Assembly: GCA_045120955.1 (NCBI GenBank)
Contig: JBGVFH010000085.1
Coordinates: 1-64,000, forward strand
Reading direction: 5' to 3'
DNA from: JAZMZS01 sp045120955
GTDB lineage: Bacteria > Bacillota > Clostridia > Oscillospirales > CAG-272
DNA: 64,000 bases
Shown: one piece after another, positions 8,226-16,735 of the stretch
How positions within the stretch are numbered: position 1 is the stretch's first letter
Layout of the letters: the number at the start of each line of letters is the position of its first letter
Notes under the pieces: model-generated
Told to the model about the DNA's origin: nothing
Database searches by the model: none
Seen by the model: only the letters and a program-made list of their open reading frames with translations
Translations under genes and position numbers: made by a program

Positions 8226-8744
8226 ATGATGATAAACGAATATCTTGAATGCGGAAAAATCGTAAATACTCACGGCGTTGTCGGTGAGGTCAAGGTGGAG
8301 AGCTACTGCGACACTCCTCATGTCCTTGCGTCGCTGAAAAAAGTATATATAAAAAAAGGTGAGCGGTTCGAGGCGGCAGATGTAAAACGCGCTTTTGTAC
8401 AAAAAAATGCGGCTGTGATGAAGCTGTCTGCGATAAACGATATGGATACGGCGCAGAGAATGCGTGATACGGTTTTATACGCTCTGCGTGATGATATTCC
8501 GAAGGATGAGGGCACATATTTCATAGCGGATCTGATGGGACTTGACGTTATAGATGCAAAAAGCGGTAAGTGTTACGGAGCTATAAAGGATGTCATCAAC
8601 AGAGGTGCGTCTGATATTTATGTTATAAAAACACAGCACGGAGAGGTGCTTTTTCCTGCAGTTGACGAGTTCGTTGTGTCTGTGGATATAGAAAAGGCAG
8701 TTTATATATCACCGATCGAGGGTATGTTTGATGATGAGATTTGA
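8226..8744 (+). CDS. rimM: 16S rRNA processing protein RimM
   Basis: 172 residues. An assembly factor for the 30S head domain. The N-terminal NEYLECGKIVNTHGVVGEVK matches the RimM barrel and the C-terminus carries a PRC-barrel ending SPIEGMFDDEI. ATG 8226 or 8229 both follow AAAGG at 8216-8220; the open frame extends further upstream but without a family match. It overlaps trmD, the standard rimM-trmD pair. The usual neighbours rpsP, the KH-domain gene and rplS are not here. Confidence 0.92.
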   Translation: MMINEYLECGKIVNTHGVVGEVKVESYCDTPHVLASLKKVYIKKGERFEAADVKRAFVQKNAAVMKLSAINDMDTAQRMRDTVLYALRDDIPKDEGTYFIADLMGLDVIDAKSGKCYGAIKDVINRGASDIYVIKTQHGEVLFPAVDEFVVSVDIEKAVYISPIEGMFDDEI

Positions 8745-9432
8745 CATAATGACGCTTTTTCCCGAGCTTGTTGACACGGTGCTCGGAGAAAGTATTATAG
8801 GCCGTGCCAGACAAAACGGTGCCATTTCCGTATATGCGCACAATATCCGTGATTATTCAAAGGATAAGCACCGTCGGGTAGACGACACCCCCTACGGCGG
8901 AGGAAAAGGAATGCTGATGGCGGCACCTCCCATATATGACTGCTACAGGGCGATACTTGACAGTCAGGGGGACGCTGAGCTTTGCCGCCGAGTCATATAT
9001 ATGTCACCTAAGGGCAGGGTACTCGACCAAGATACTGCCCGCAGACTTTCAGAGTATGATAATATTATAATTTTGTGCGGACACTATGAAGGCGTGGACC
9101 AGCGGATCATAGACGAGATAGTAGACGAGGAGATATCCATCGGGGATTACGTTTTGACAGGCGGTGAGATACCTGCGTGCGTGCTTTGCGATTGCGTTGC
9201 ACGTCTTTGCGACGGGGTGCTCTCGGATCCGGAATGCTTTGAAAAAGAAAGCTTTTCGGATGCTCTGCTCGAATATCCTCAATACACCAGACCGTATGAT
9301 TTTATGGGGAGAAAAGTGCCGGATGTACTGCTTTCGGGTCATCATCTCAACATTGACAAATGGAGAGAAGAGCAGTCGAGGGCTGTGACGCTTGAACGCA
9401 GACCGGAGCTTCTTAGTAAATCCGATAAATAA
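8731..9432 (+). CDS. trmD: tRNA (guanine-N1-)-methyltransferase TrmD
   Basis: 233 residues. Methylates G37 of tRNAs using S-adenosylmethionine. MRFDIMTLFPELV, YGGGKGMLM, LTGGEIPA and LSGHHLNIDKWR are TrmD signatures, including the trefoil-knot SAM site. ATG 8731 is 8 bases after GAGGG within the end of rimM; ATG 8734 and TTG 8728 are alternatives. The two genes overlap by 14 bases. Confidence 0.94.
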   Translation: MMRFDIMTLFPELVDTVLGESIIGRARQNGAISVYAHNIRDYSKDKHRRVDDTPYGGGKGMLMAAPPIYDCYRAILDSQGDAELCRRVIYMSPKGRVLDQDTARRLSEYDNIIILCGHYEGVDQRIIDEIVDEEISIGDYVLTGGEIPACVLCDCVARLCDGVLSDPECFEKESFSDALLEYPQYTRPYDFMGRKVPDVLLSGHHLNIDKWREEQSRAVTLERRPELLSKSDK

Positions 9433-9473
9433 AAGATCAGGCAATAATACCAAAAAAGAAAGGAGAGAAAGCA

Positions 9474-11366
9474 GTGGAAAAAGCAAAGGGTAAAAGCCGA
9501 AGAAAAAGTGCGATAATAGGCATCCTTGACGCATTCGGCTCAAGGTGCAGAGCAGCACTTGCAAACAGCGCATTAGGTAATTTTTTCACTTCCTACGACA
9601 GAGCGAATGCTTTGTTTGAAAAAAGCGTGACGTATTCTGCGGCGCAGAGGGTCACACATTCCGAAAAGCTGTCAAAATTCAGACGCAGCGGCTCCTCAAA
9701 GTTTGACAACAGCCTCGCTCGAAGAGCGGTGTTGTCTCTGACAAATGCAATGCGGCACTGTACCATGCGTTTTTACGGCGTATTTATGCTCACCTTTTCT
9801 TTGTATGTGGCGTTGATGTATCTGATACGAAAATTCGGTGGATTCAGCTCTGCGGATATATCGTATATTATAGTCGGCTCGGTGGTGGCACTTTTGTCCT
9901 TGCCGTTGCTTTTTGAAAAAAAGAAAACTCTTGGTACAGTGCTTCTTGACAGCAAGCTGTTCTCGTGGCTGCTTTTTGATTTTTTTGAATTAAGATATGA
10001 AAATTTCAGAGACAAGCAAGAGCCTATAAACAGAATAAGTGTGGCGTTTATTTCGGGAATGGTGCTCGGATGCCTATCCTTTTTCATCTCTCCCATAGCG
10101 CTGTTGCTTCTTCTTGCATTTTTGCTGTATTTTTATTTTACACTTGTTTCTCCAGAGGCGGGATTGCTTCTTTGCCTGTTTTTTATCCCGTTTTTGTCAG
10201 TTTTTTCGCATCCCACCGTTATGCTGTGTGTGTTCGTTTTATGCATATCCTTCAGCTACGTGTGCAAGCTTTTTCGAAGAAAGAGGATCTTTTGCTTCGG
10301 CGTTCTTGAGGCGCTTGTGGTTCTGTTTATGTTTTTTGTCTTTTTTGCGGGGACAAGAAACGCATCAAATACCGTAAGCTCCGTTACGGCGGTTTATCTT
10401 GTGTTGATGTGCGGATTTTTCCTCGTTTCAAATCTTCTGCGGACAAAAGGCATGATCAAGCACGCCGCAAGGGCATTTGCAATTTCTTCTGTTTTATGTG
10501 CGCTTGCGGGAATTGCAGAGTATTTGCTCGGCATGGCTTCTCTTGATTGGATAGATACGGAAATGTTTGCTTCCATTGAGGGACGGGCGGTTTCTTTCTT
10601 TGAAAATCCAAATGTGCTCGGCACGTATCTGTGCTTCGGCGCACCTCTGACGCTTTCTCTTATGAGTGTGTCAAAAGAAAAGAAAAAGAGCGGATGGTTT
10701 GCCGGTTTTTTGATAATTGTTGTATGTGCGGTGCTTACATGGTCGCGCGGTGCGTGGCTCGGTCTTGCCGCATCCGTTGTCTTGACGCTTGCGTGTACAC
10801 GGCATTTCTTTGCTTTTACAATGACGGCGTTGTTTTGCGTGCCGTTTGTGCCGTATATAATACCGTCTGAGGTTATCGAGCGTTTTTCCAGTATAGGAAA
10901 TACGGCGGATTCTTCCACGATGTACAGACTCAACATTTGGCGCGGCTGCTGTGATATGGCAGGAGAATACGCACTCGGCGGTATCGGAATAGGAGAGGAT
11001 GCTTTTCTGCGGGTGTACCCGCAGTTTGCCGTAGCCGGAGCTGAGACTGCATATCATTCTCACAGCTTGTGGCTGCAAATACTTTTGATGCTCGGTGTGT
11101 GCGGATTTGCGGTATTTGTTATTATTATGTTCTTTTTTGCTCAAAGATCCTTTACCGCACTCAGACACGGCGTTGACATGGATACAAAATATATCCTTGT
11201 CGGGGCGTTTTGCGGGGTGTTCGGACTTCTTGTCGGCGGACTTTTTGATTACACGTGGTATAACTACAGAGTATTCTTTATATTCTTTGCGATCATGGGG
11301 CTTGTGTGTGCGTGCGACAGAGCTTGCCGTGACAATAATGGAGGTTTACATGAATACGGAAAATAA
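9474..11366 (+). CDS. O-antigen ligase/polymerase-like polytopic membrane protein
   Basis: 630 residues, about a dozen hydrophobic segments after a basic ~100-residue N-terminal cytoplasmic region. LTWSRGAWLGL near residue 420 and YHSHSLWLQILLMLG near 525 are typical of the Wzy_C/O-antigen ligase family, which joins or polymerises undecaprenyl-linked glycans outside the membrane. GTG start 9474 follows AAAGGAGAG. The next two genes overlap or abut it, so the three probably form an envelope-glycan unit. Ligase and polymerase cannot be distinguished here. Confidence 0.75.
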   Translation: MEKAKGKSRRKSAIIGILDAFGSRCRAALANSALGNFFTSYDRANALFEKSVTYSAAQRVTHSEKLSKFRRSGSSKFDNSLARRAVLSLTNAMRHCTMRFYGVFMLTFSLYVALMYLIRKFGGFSSADISYIIVGSVVALLSLPLLFEKKKTLGTVLLDSKLFSWLLFDFFELRYENFRDKQEPINRISVAFISGMVLGCLSFFISPIALLLLLAFLLYFYFTLVSPEAGLLLCLFFIPFLSVFSHPTVMLCVFVLCISFSYVCKLFRRKRIFCFGVLEALVVLFMFFVFFAGTRNASNTVSSVTAVYLVLMCGFFLVSNLLRTKGMIKHAARAFAISSVLCALAGIAEYLLGMASLDWIDTEMFASIEGRAVSFFENPNVLGTYLCFGAPLTLSLMSVSKEKKKSGWFAGFLIIVVCAVLTWSRGAWLGLAASVVLTLACTRHFFAFTMTALFCVPFVPYIIPSEVIERFSSIGNTADSSTMYRLNIWRGCCDMAGEYALGGIGIGEDAFLRVYPQFAVAGAETAYHSHSLWLQILLMLGVCGFAVFVIIMFFFAQRSFTALRHGVDMDTKYILVGAFCGVFGLLVGGLFDYTWYNYRVFFIFFAIMGLVCACDRACRDNNGGLHEYGK

Positions 11367-11841
11367 AAAGGTGCGATTTTCGTTTGTCGATGCGCTGATA
11401 ATCTTGGTTGTGGCAGTGATCTTGGTGGGGGTCGGTTGGTACTTTTTCGGCGATGCGCTGTTTGACGACAGCGATAATGTAAGGATATCCTACGAGGTGC
11501 GTCTCACCAACGTAAAAAGCGAGCTTACCTCGCACATACACTACGGCGATGCGGTATATGACAGCGTTTACGGCGAGCTTATCGGCACGGTGGAGAAGGT
11601 AAGAACTGAGCAATATACCGAGCAGGTAATGAACAAAAGCACGGGAGAGCTTGTAAATTCGGTGAAAGCGGGATATTATAATATATATATCACCGTTAAT
11701 ACTACCGCAAAGTTTTCAAACAACACCTATTATGCGGCTGATACAGAGATAAGAGTGGGAGAAGCGGTTTATTTGCGCTTGCCTGATTTTTGCGGCTCGG
11801 GTTTTTGCACGGCTCTTGCGGTAGCTGATACGGAGGTGTAA
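11350..11841 (+). CDS. Membrane-anchored DUF4330-like protein
   Basis: 163 residues. One N-terminal transmembrane helix (about 14-33) is followed by an extracytoplasmic beta-rich domain with the HYGDAVYDSVYGELIGTVEK pattern of DUF4330 proteins. ATG 11350 lies behind GGAGG at 11340-11344 inside the end of the ligase-like gene, a 17-base overlap. Function unknown; its context suggests envelope polysaccharide handling. Confidence 0.65.
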   Translation: MNTENKKVRFSFVDALIILVVAVILVGVGWYFFGDALFDDSDNVRISYEVRLTNVKSELTSHIHYGDAVYDSVYGELIGTVEKVRTEQYTEQVMNKSTGELVNSVKAGYYNIYITVNTTAKFSNNTYYAADTEIRVGEAVYLRLPDFCGSGFCTALAVADTEV

Positions 11842-11844
11842 GCT

Positions 11845-12372
11845 GTGAAGAGAAAAAGAAACAGAACCAACACGGAAAAGACGGTAGGAAGACGTATAAA
11901 TTCTGCCGATGTTATGATACTTCTTTTGTTCGTTGCGTGTATTGCCGCTATGGTGATGAGATTTGGGCTTGTTGAGCGGATAGAGCACAGAGCAAATGCA
12001 CAAAACGTGAATGTCAGCTTTCTTATCGAAGGCGTGAGCGGCACAAGCGCTCAGTATTTGCATATCGGCGATGAGGTGTATCTTGCCGACAACGATATGA
12101 AGGCCGGAAGGATAAGCGGTGTGTCCGCAGCAGAGCGGTCAGTGGTATATGTATATGCGGATGACGGAAGCATCCTGCAAAAGCAGGCTGTGGACGGTAG
12201 AGTTGATATACGCGGGACTTTGACAATGTCGGGTACTCTGACGGAGTCGGGCTTTATGCTTGACGGAACAACATATATCGCACCCAATATGACCCTGCAG
12301 ATAAAAACACAATACATCAGCGTGTCAATGCTTATAACCGATATACAAGCGTTGGCAACAGAGACAGAGTAA
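11845..12372 (+). CDS. Membrane-anchored protein, distant paralog of the preceding gene
   Basis: 175 residues. A basic N-terminus, a transmembrane helix at about 24-42, then an extracytoplasmic domain with LHIGDEVYLADNDMKAG, which resembles the repeated 'HxGDxVY' pattern of its neighbour. GTG start 11845, three bases after the previous stop, behind GGAGGTG. I do not recognise a function. The pair look like one subunit duplicated. Confidence 0.6.
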   Translation: MKRKRNRTNTEKTVGRRINSADVMILLLFVACIAAMVMRFGLVERIEHRANAQNVNVSFLIEGVSGTSAQYLHIGDEVYLADNDMKAGRISGVSAAERSVVYVYADDGSILQKQAVDGRVDIRGTLTMSGTLTESGFMLDGTTYIAPNMTLQIKTQYISVSMLITDIQALATETE

Positions 12373-12437
12373 AAAATGCAGATTTATTGTAAAAAAAGCT
12401 TAATATGCACTTAATATCAAAAAAAAACTAAAAACTA

Positions 12438-12466
12438 TTGATTTTGTGCACTTCATTTGTTATAAT
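12438..12466 (+). promoter_or_regulatory. Sigma-A promoter for ptsH
   Basis: TTGATT at 12438-12443, a 17-base spacer and a consensus TATAAT at 12461-12466, about 50 bases before ptsH. Confidence 0.8.
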
Positions 12467-12514
12467 GAAATTATCAAATATATCTTTATATTTACATGAA
12501 TAGGAGCAAAGACC

Positions 12515-12778
12515 ATGATTTCTCGCAATGTAACGATACAGAATAATGTAGGTCTCCATGCAAGACCGGCTACATTTTTTATTCAGAAGGCCAATTCATA
12601 CAAGAGTTCTATTTGGGTTGAGCGTGACGACAGACGCGTAAACGCAAAGAGCTTACTCGGCGTTCTTTCTCTGGGCATTGTAAAGGGTATGACGATTACG
12701 CTTATAGCTGACGGTCCTGATGAAGACCTTGCGCTTGACGGTTTGTCAACTCTTATTGACACAGGATTTACAGAATAA
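12515..12778 (+). CDS. ptsH: Phosphocarrier protein HPr
   Basis: 87 residues. Relays phosphate from enzyme I to PTS permeases. The active-site His is H15 in GLHARPAT and the regulatory serine S46 lies in VNAKSLLGVLSLG. Both are present, so it can serve in transport and in HPr-kinase/CcpA-type carbon control; the intact H15 argues against Crh. It stands alone, without ptsI. Confidence 0.93.
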   Translation: MISRNVTIQNNVGLHARPATFFIQKANSYKSSIWVERDDRRVNAKSLLGVLSLGIVKGMTITLIADGPDEDLALDGLSTLIDTGFTE

Positions 12779-12832
12779 GTTCAGACTTGTTTTGTTGCGT
12801 CTTTTCTGCGGCGTATTACATTGAATGAATCG

Positions 12833-12870
12833 GAGCGGTCATGCCGTATGAAGATGCGGCATGGTCGCTC
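12833..12870 (+). terminator. Long hairpin between ptsH and uvrC
   Basis: A 14-bp stem, 12833-12846 with 12857-12870, all pairs Watson-Crick except two G-U, 10-base loop. It is followed by AATTTATATA rather than a strong U-tract, so it may be an attenuating or mRNA-stabilising hairpin rather than a full terminator. Confidence 0.6.
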
Positions 12871-12939
12871 AATTTATATACAGAGCTTGAAAAAACGTGA
12901 TCGGGCAATGAAAAAATGCTTTATTGGGAGGAGGTTTTT

Positions 12940-14775
12940 ATGAATAACGAGGATAGGCTTGCGGCATTGCTATCAAAGGCAAACGACCTTCCGCTGTCGA
13001 GCGGAGTCTATATAATGAAGGACAAAAACGGCAAGGTAATCTATGTCGGAAAGTCAAAAAAGCTCAAAAACCGTGTTTCCCAATATTTCAGAGGAGGACA
13101 TAAAAACCTCAAAACTCAGCGTATGGTCATGTCTGTGCATGACTTTGACGTTATATTTGTTGACAGCGAGATAGAAGCTCTTACACTTGAAAACACACTG
13201 ATAAAAAAGCATTCTCCTAGGTATAATATAAAGCTCAAGGATGCAAAATCTTATCCGTATATCAAGGTGGAGCTTGACAGCGACTACCCGAGGATAACCA
13301 TGACACGAAAGCGTGAGTCGGACAGAGCAAAATACTTTGGTCCTTATTCGGGTACGGCGGATGTATACCGCATTATAGATATGCTCAACAAGACCCTGCG
13401 GCTTGCCACCTGCAAAAGGGAGTTTCCGCGTGACATAGGAAAGATGCGTCCGTGTATATACAAGCAGATGAACAGATGTCTGGCTCCTTGTACGGGCGAG
13501 GTAACTCCCGAGCAATACCGTTCTCATGTCAGAGAAGCGATAGAAATACTGCGGGGAAACGTCACAGAGGCAAAGCGGTCTATAGAAAAGAGAATGCTCT
13601 CATATGCACAGCAAGAAAATTTTGAGGCGGCTGCCATATGCCGTGACAGCATAGTCTCACTTGATAAGATAAAAGAAAAGCAAAAGGTTGTTGCGTCTCC
13701 CGACGAGGAATATGATATAATAGGAATATACGAGGGAGATGTCGTCAGTTGTATATCGGTCCTTGGGGTAAGGAGCGGCTCTCTTGTATCAAAAGAGGAT
13801 TTTCTCATAGGTGCGGAGAAAATATTTGATGAGGATGCGATCGTCAGCTTTCTTGTTGACTATTATTCGGATAAGGAATATATGCCGAAGGAAATATTGC
13901 TCGGTGCAGATATGGGCGAGGAAGATATAGAGATATTGTCGTCTCTTTTTTCGGAAAAGGCAAAGAGAAAAACGGAGCTGCGAATTCCCCAAAGAGGAGA
14001 GAAGGCGAAGCTTGCTCATATGGCATGCGAGAATGCCTGCGAGTGTGTACGCCTTGAAACCGTGAAACAAACGCAGATAAGCTCAACGCTCTCGAGACTT
14101 GCGGGGCTGTTGTGCCTTGAGCTCTATCCAGAGCGTATCGAATCGTACGATATATCCAATATTGGTACGGAGCACAAGACCTGCGGTATGATAGTTATAG
14201 AGGACGGCAGGTTTAAAAAGAAGGATTACCGCACATTTAAGATAAAAACGGTAGAAGGAACGGACGACTACGCATCAATGAGGGAAGCAATAGGTCGTCG
14301 CCTTGAGCATCTTTCCGATGCCGAGGGCAGCTTTTCCCATTGCCCCGACCTAATACTGCTTGACGGCGGTTCTGCTCATGTAGGGGTGATAAAGGAGCTT
14401 GTTTGTCAAATGGGACTTGACATTCCTGTGTTCGGAATGGTGAAGGACGAGCATCATAAAACGAGAGCACTGTGCACGGATGAATATGACATATCCATTT
14501 CCCGTGAGCAGGATGTGTTCAGGTTTATATACGGAATACAGGAGGAGGTTCACAGATATTCGGTAAAGAGGATGACTGATGCGAAGAGAAAAACTCTCAA
14601 GACCTCCACTCTTACGAATATCAAGGGCATAGGAGAAGTAAAGGCTAAAAAGCTCTTTGAAAAATTTGACGGAATAGATGAAATAAAAAATGCAACAACA
14701 GAGGATTTTGTTTCCCGCGGGTTTAGTGAGAGGGACGCTGCCGCTGTTATCGAATATTTTAAAACACACAACTGA
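12940..14775 (+). CDS. uvrC: UvrABC excinuclease subunit C
   Basis: 611 residues. Makes both incisions around DNA lesions. N-terminal GIY-YIG nuclease (GVYIM...VIYVGKSK), a UVR motif around residue 200-235 for UvrB contact, an RNase H-like endonuclease domain (YDISNIGT...DGG) and C-terminal helix-hairpin-helix (NIKGIGEVKAKKL). ATG 12940 follows GGGAGGAGG with 5-base spacing; an in-frame ATG at 12916 has no RBS. Confidence 0.95.
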   Translation: MNNEDRLAALLSKANDLPLSSGVYIMKDKNGKVIYVGKSKKLKNRVSQYFRGGHKNLKTQRMVMSVHDFDVIFVDSEIEALTLENTLIKKHSPRYNIKLKDAKSYPYIKVELDSDYPRITMTRKRESDRAKYFGPYSGTADVYRIIDMLNKTLRLATCKREFPRDIGKMRPCIYKQMNRCLAPCTGEVTPEQYRSHVREAIEILRGNVTEAKRSIEKRMLSYAQQENFEAAAICRDSIVSLDKIKEKQKVVASPDEEYDIIGIYEGDVVSCISVLGVRSGSLVSKEDFLIGAEKIFDEDAIVSFLVDYYSDKEYMPKEILLGADMGEEDIEILSSLFSEKAKRKTELRIPQRGEKAKLAHMACENACECVRLETVKQTQISSTLSRLAGLLCLELYPERIESYDISNIGTEHKTCGMIVIEDGRFKKKDYRTFKIKTVEGTDDYASMREAIGRRLEHLSDAEGSFSHCPDLILLDGGSAHVGVIKELVCQMGLDIPVFGMVKDEHHKTRALCTDEYDISISREQDVFRFIYGIQEEVHRYSVKRMTDAKRKTLKTSTLTNIKGIGEVKAKKLFEKFDGIDEIKNATTEDFVSRGFSERDAAAVIEYFKTHN

Positions 14776-14805
14776 TAAAAAGCGAGAGCTATAGCGGAGG
14801 TGCAT

Positions 14806-15381
14806 ATGAGGATAATAACCGGAAAAACAAAGGGAACGAAGCTTTTTTCGCTCGAGGGAGAGAATGTTACCCGTCCTACGGCGGAAAGAGCAAAGGAAGC
14901 GATCTTTTCAATGATTCAGTTTGAGATAGAGGGACGCAGGGTGCTTGATCTTTTTGCAGGCTCAGGACAGCTTGGACTTGAGGCTATGTCGAGAGGGGCA
15001 GAGTACGCAATGTTTGTTGACCAAAGCAGGGATGCTATGTCGATCGTGAAGAAAAACGCAGAGAAGACGCACTTTTTTACAGAGTGCGGATATCTTGTAA
15101 GCGATTACAGGAGCTATTTGAGAAAAGCCGCTGGCAGAGAAAAGTATGATATAATCTTTCTTGACCCACCGTACAAATCGGAATTTTTGTGTGATGCACT
15201 TTTTCGCATACATGAAGAGGGCGTTATCAAGGATACGGGTATTTTGGTGTGCGAGAGCGATAGAGAAGACATTATAGTTGAAAATACCGAGCTTTTGGAA
15301 AAATATGAGATCATAAGATCGGGCGGATACGGAAGAGTGCACATAGTGCTTCTCCGACCGAAATATCAAAAGGGAGAATGA
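14806..15381 (+). CDS. rsmD: 16S rRNA (guanine966-N2)-methyltransferase RsmD
   Basis: 191 residues. MRIITGKTKGTKL and RPTAERAKEAIFSM are family hallmarks, LDLFAGSGQLGLEA is the SAM site and FLDPPY the catalytic (N/D)PPY motif. ATG 14806 follows GCGGAGG at 14794-14800. The stop overlaps an ATG in front of coaD, the usual rsmD-coaD pairing. Confidence 0.94.
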   Translation: MRIITGKTKGTKLFSLEGENVTRPTAERAKEAIFSMIQFEIEGRRVLDLFAGSGQLGLEAMSRGAEYAMFVDQSRDAMSIVKKNAEKTHFFTECGYLVSDYRSYLRKAAGREKYDIIFLDPPYKSEFLCDALFRIHEEGVIKDTGILVCESDREDIIVENTELLEKYEIIRSGGYGRVHIVLLRPKYQKGE

Positions 15382-15383
15382 GC

Positions 15384-15872
15384 ATGGAAAACAAAAAGAC
15401 AGCTATGATAGCCGGCAGCTTTGACCCGGTGACAAAAGGACACGAAAGAATGATAATACGTGCGGCGGGAATGTTTGACGAGGTTGTTTGCGTGATTTGC
15501 GAAAACTCGACAAAGAAGTATATGTTTGACCTTGATACAAGACTCAGAATGCTGAGAGCTGTATGCGAAAAGGTGAGCAATGCACGGGCGGATGTTTGCT
15601 ACGGACTTGCAGTTGACTACGCAAGAGATAACGGAGTGAGATACCTTGTCAGAGGAGCGAGAAACGGCAGTGACTTTGATTTTGAGATGCAGTATGCCAA
15701 TATCAACAGACACATAGGCACTATTGATACGGTGATATTGCCATCAGAGGAGGAATATCTTCACATCAGCTCGTCCTTTGCCCGTGAGCTTGTCAAGTAC
15801 GGTGCTGATATGTCAGCGGCGTTGCCCGACGAGGTAGTTGAAATCATAAAAAGTATGCCTCGCATAAAATAA
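15384..15872 (+). CDS. coaD: Pantetheine-phosphate adenylyltransferase
   Basis: 162 residues. Penultimate step of coenzyme A synthesis. AGSFDPVTKGH carries the (T/H)xGH nucleotidyltransferase motif and ISSSFAREL the second signature. ATG 15384 is 7 bases from GGAG; ATG 15378 overlaps the rsmD stop but is too close to the RBS. Confidence 0.94.
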   Translation: MENKKTAMIAGSFDPVTKGHERMIIRAAGMFDEVVCVICENSTKKYMFDLDTRLRMLRAVCEKVSNARADVCYGLAVDYARDNGVRYLVRGARNGSDFDFEMQYANINRHIGTIDTVILPSEEEYLHISSSFARELVKYGADMSAALPDEVVEIIKSMPRIK

Positions 15873-15920
15873 CACAGTTTGTGGGACGGTTCCCCACATA
15901 CTACATGATTTTACATATTA

Positions 15921-15966
15921 AAGAGCGTTTATGAACGGTTTTGCGGTCATAAACGCTCTTTTTTTG
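15921..15966 (+). terminator. Strong intrinsic terminator after coaD
   Basis: A perfect 14-bp stem, 15921-15934 with 15947-15960, followed by seven T. A smaller hairpin, GTGGGA/TCCCCAC, precedes it near 15890. Confidence 0.9.
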
Positions 15967-16191
15967 TTTATATAGAACTTTGCGGCGGTAAATGGCGCAA
16001 CAAAGAAAAAACAGACCTTGAAAAATGTGAGGGCGGGAGAGTTTTTGTTGATAAAGTATCAATTTTTATTTATTCGGGCATTTTTTAGAATAAAGTCGTA
16101 AAAAAGATGACTTTTAAATTGAAAATTGAAAAAAGATGTAGAAAAAACCGTTGTTATTGTGAATTTCATCAAAAAAATTTTTATAAAACTA
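15967..16191. other. AT-rich intergenic region before the dcw cluster
   Basis: No gene is supported. The region holds an inverted repeat TTGATA-AAG-TATCAA at 16048-16062 followed by TTTTTATTT, which could be a regulator site or a weak terminator, and otherwise long A/T runs. Confidence 0.4.
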
Positions 16192-16220
16192 TTGATAAAA
16201 TCAGTTTTATGCATTATAAT
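16192..16220 (+). promoter_or_regulatory. Sigma-A promoter of the dcw cluster
   Basis: TTGATA at 16192-16197, a 17-base spacer and TATAAT at 16215-16220, upstream of mraZ. Confidence 0.85.
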
Positions 16221-16230
16221 TATAGTTACA

Positions 16231-16245
16231 TGGGGCAAAATGGTG
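16231..16245 (+). promoter_or_regulatory. Candidate MraZ operator
   Basis: TGGGG at 16231-16235 and TGGTG at 16241-16245 are spaced exactly 10 bases apart, just downstream of the expected start of transcription. MraZ of other bacteria represses its own promoter through TGGGN direct repeats with this periodicity. A further TGGGGG at 16272 overlaps the mraZ RBS. Confidence 0.45.
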
Positions 16246-16285
16246 GATAAATCAATAGAAATGTTTTAAAATGGGGGTGAACAGC

Positions 16286-16711
16286 TTGCAACTGGTTGGC
16301 GAATACTATCATACGCTCGATTCCAAGAACAGACTGTTCATTCCGGCAAAGCACCGTGAAATACTCGGTGAAAATTTCATGATAACAAGAAAGGTCGGCG
16401 AAAAGTGCCTTGCCACCTATTCCGCAGAGGAGTGGGAGAAATTCTCGGAGAAGCTCACTCAGTTTCCCGATTCTGTGGTAAACAAGCTCAAACGCTTCCT
16501 TTATTCAAAAACAATAAGCGTGACTCCCGATGCACAGGGAAGAGTAATGCTCACCCCCGCTCTTATCGAATATGCGGGTATCGAGAAAAACGTAGCGATA
16601 ATCGGCTGCGGAGACCACGCTCAGATATGGGCTGAGGGCGCATGGCACGAAGATGAGGAAAATCTCGATACGGAAGAGATGCAGGAGCTGCTCATCAAGC
16701 TCGGACTTTAA
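16286..16711 (+). CDS. mraZ: Division/cell wall cluster transcriptional repressor MraZ
   Basis: 141 residues. Double SpoVT-AbrB fold; the first half contains GEYYHTLDSKNRLFIPAKHRE and the second DAQGRVMLTPALIEYAG. I place the start at TTG 16286 because GGGGGTGA at 16273-16280 is an RBS at 5-base spacing and family members begin just before the GEY motif. An ATG at 16271 would lie across the RBS. Confidence 0.92.
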   Translation: MQLVGEYYHTLDSKNRLFIPAKHREILGENFMITRKVGEKCLATYSAEEWEKFSEKLTQFPDSVVNKLKRFLYSKTISVTPDAQGRVMLTPALIEYAGIEKNVAIIGCGDHAQIWAEGAWHEDEENLDTEEMQELLIKLGL

Positions 16712-16735
16712 TGCTTTTAGCAAAGGGAAGAAAAA

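Noticed and set aside
9049..9573. A 174-codon minus-strand frame across the trmD end
   Set aside because: Antisense to trmD and the start of the next gene; no promoter, RBS or domain.
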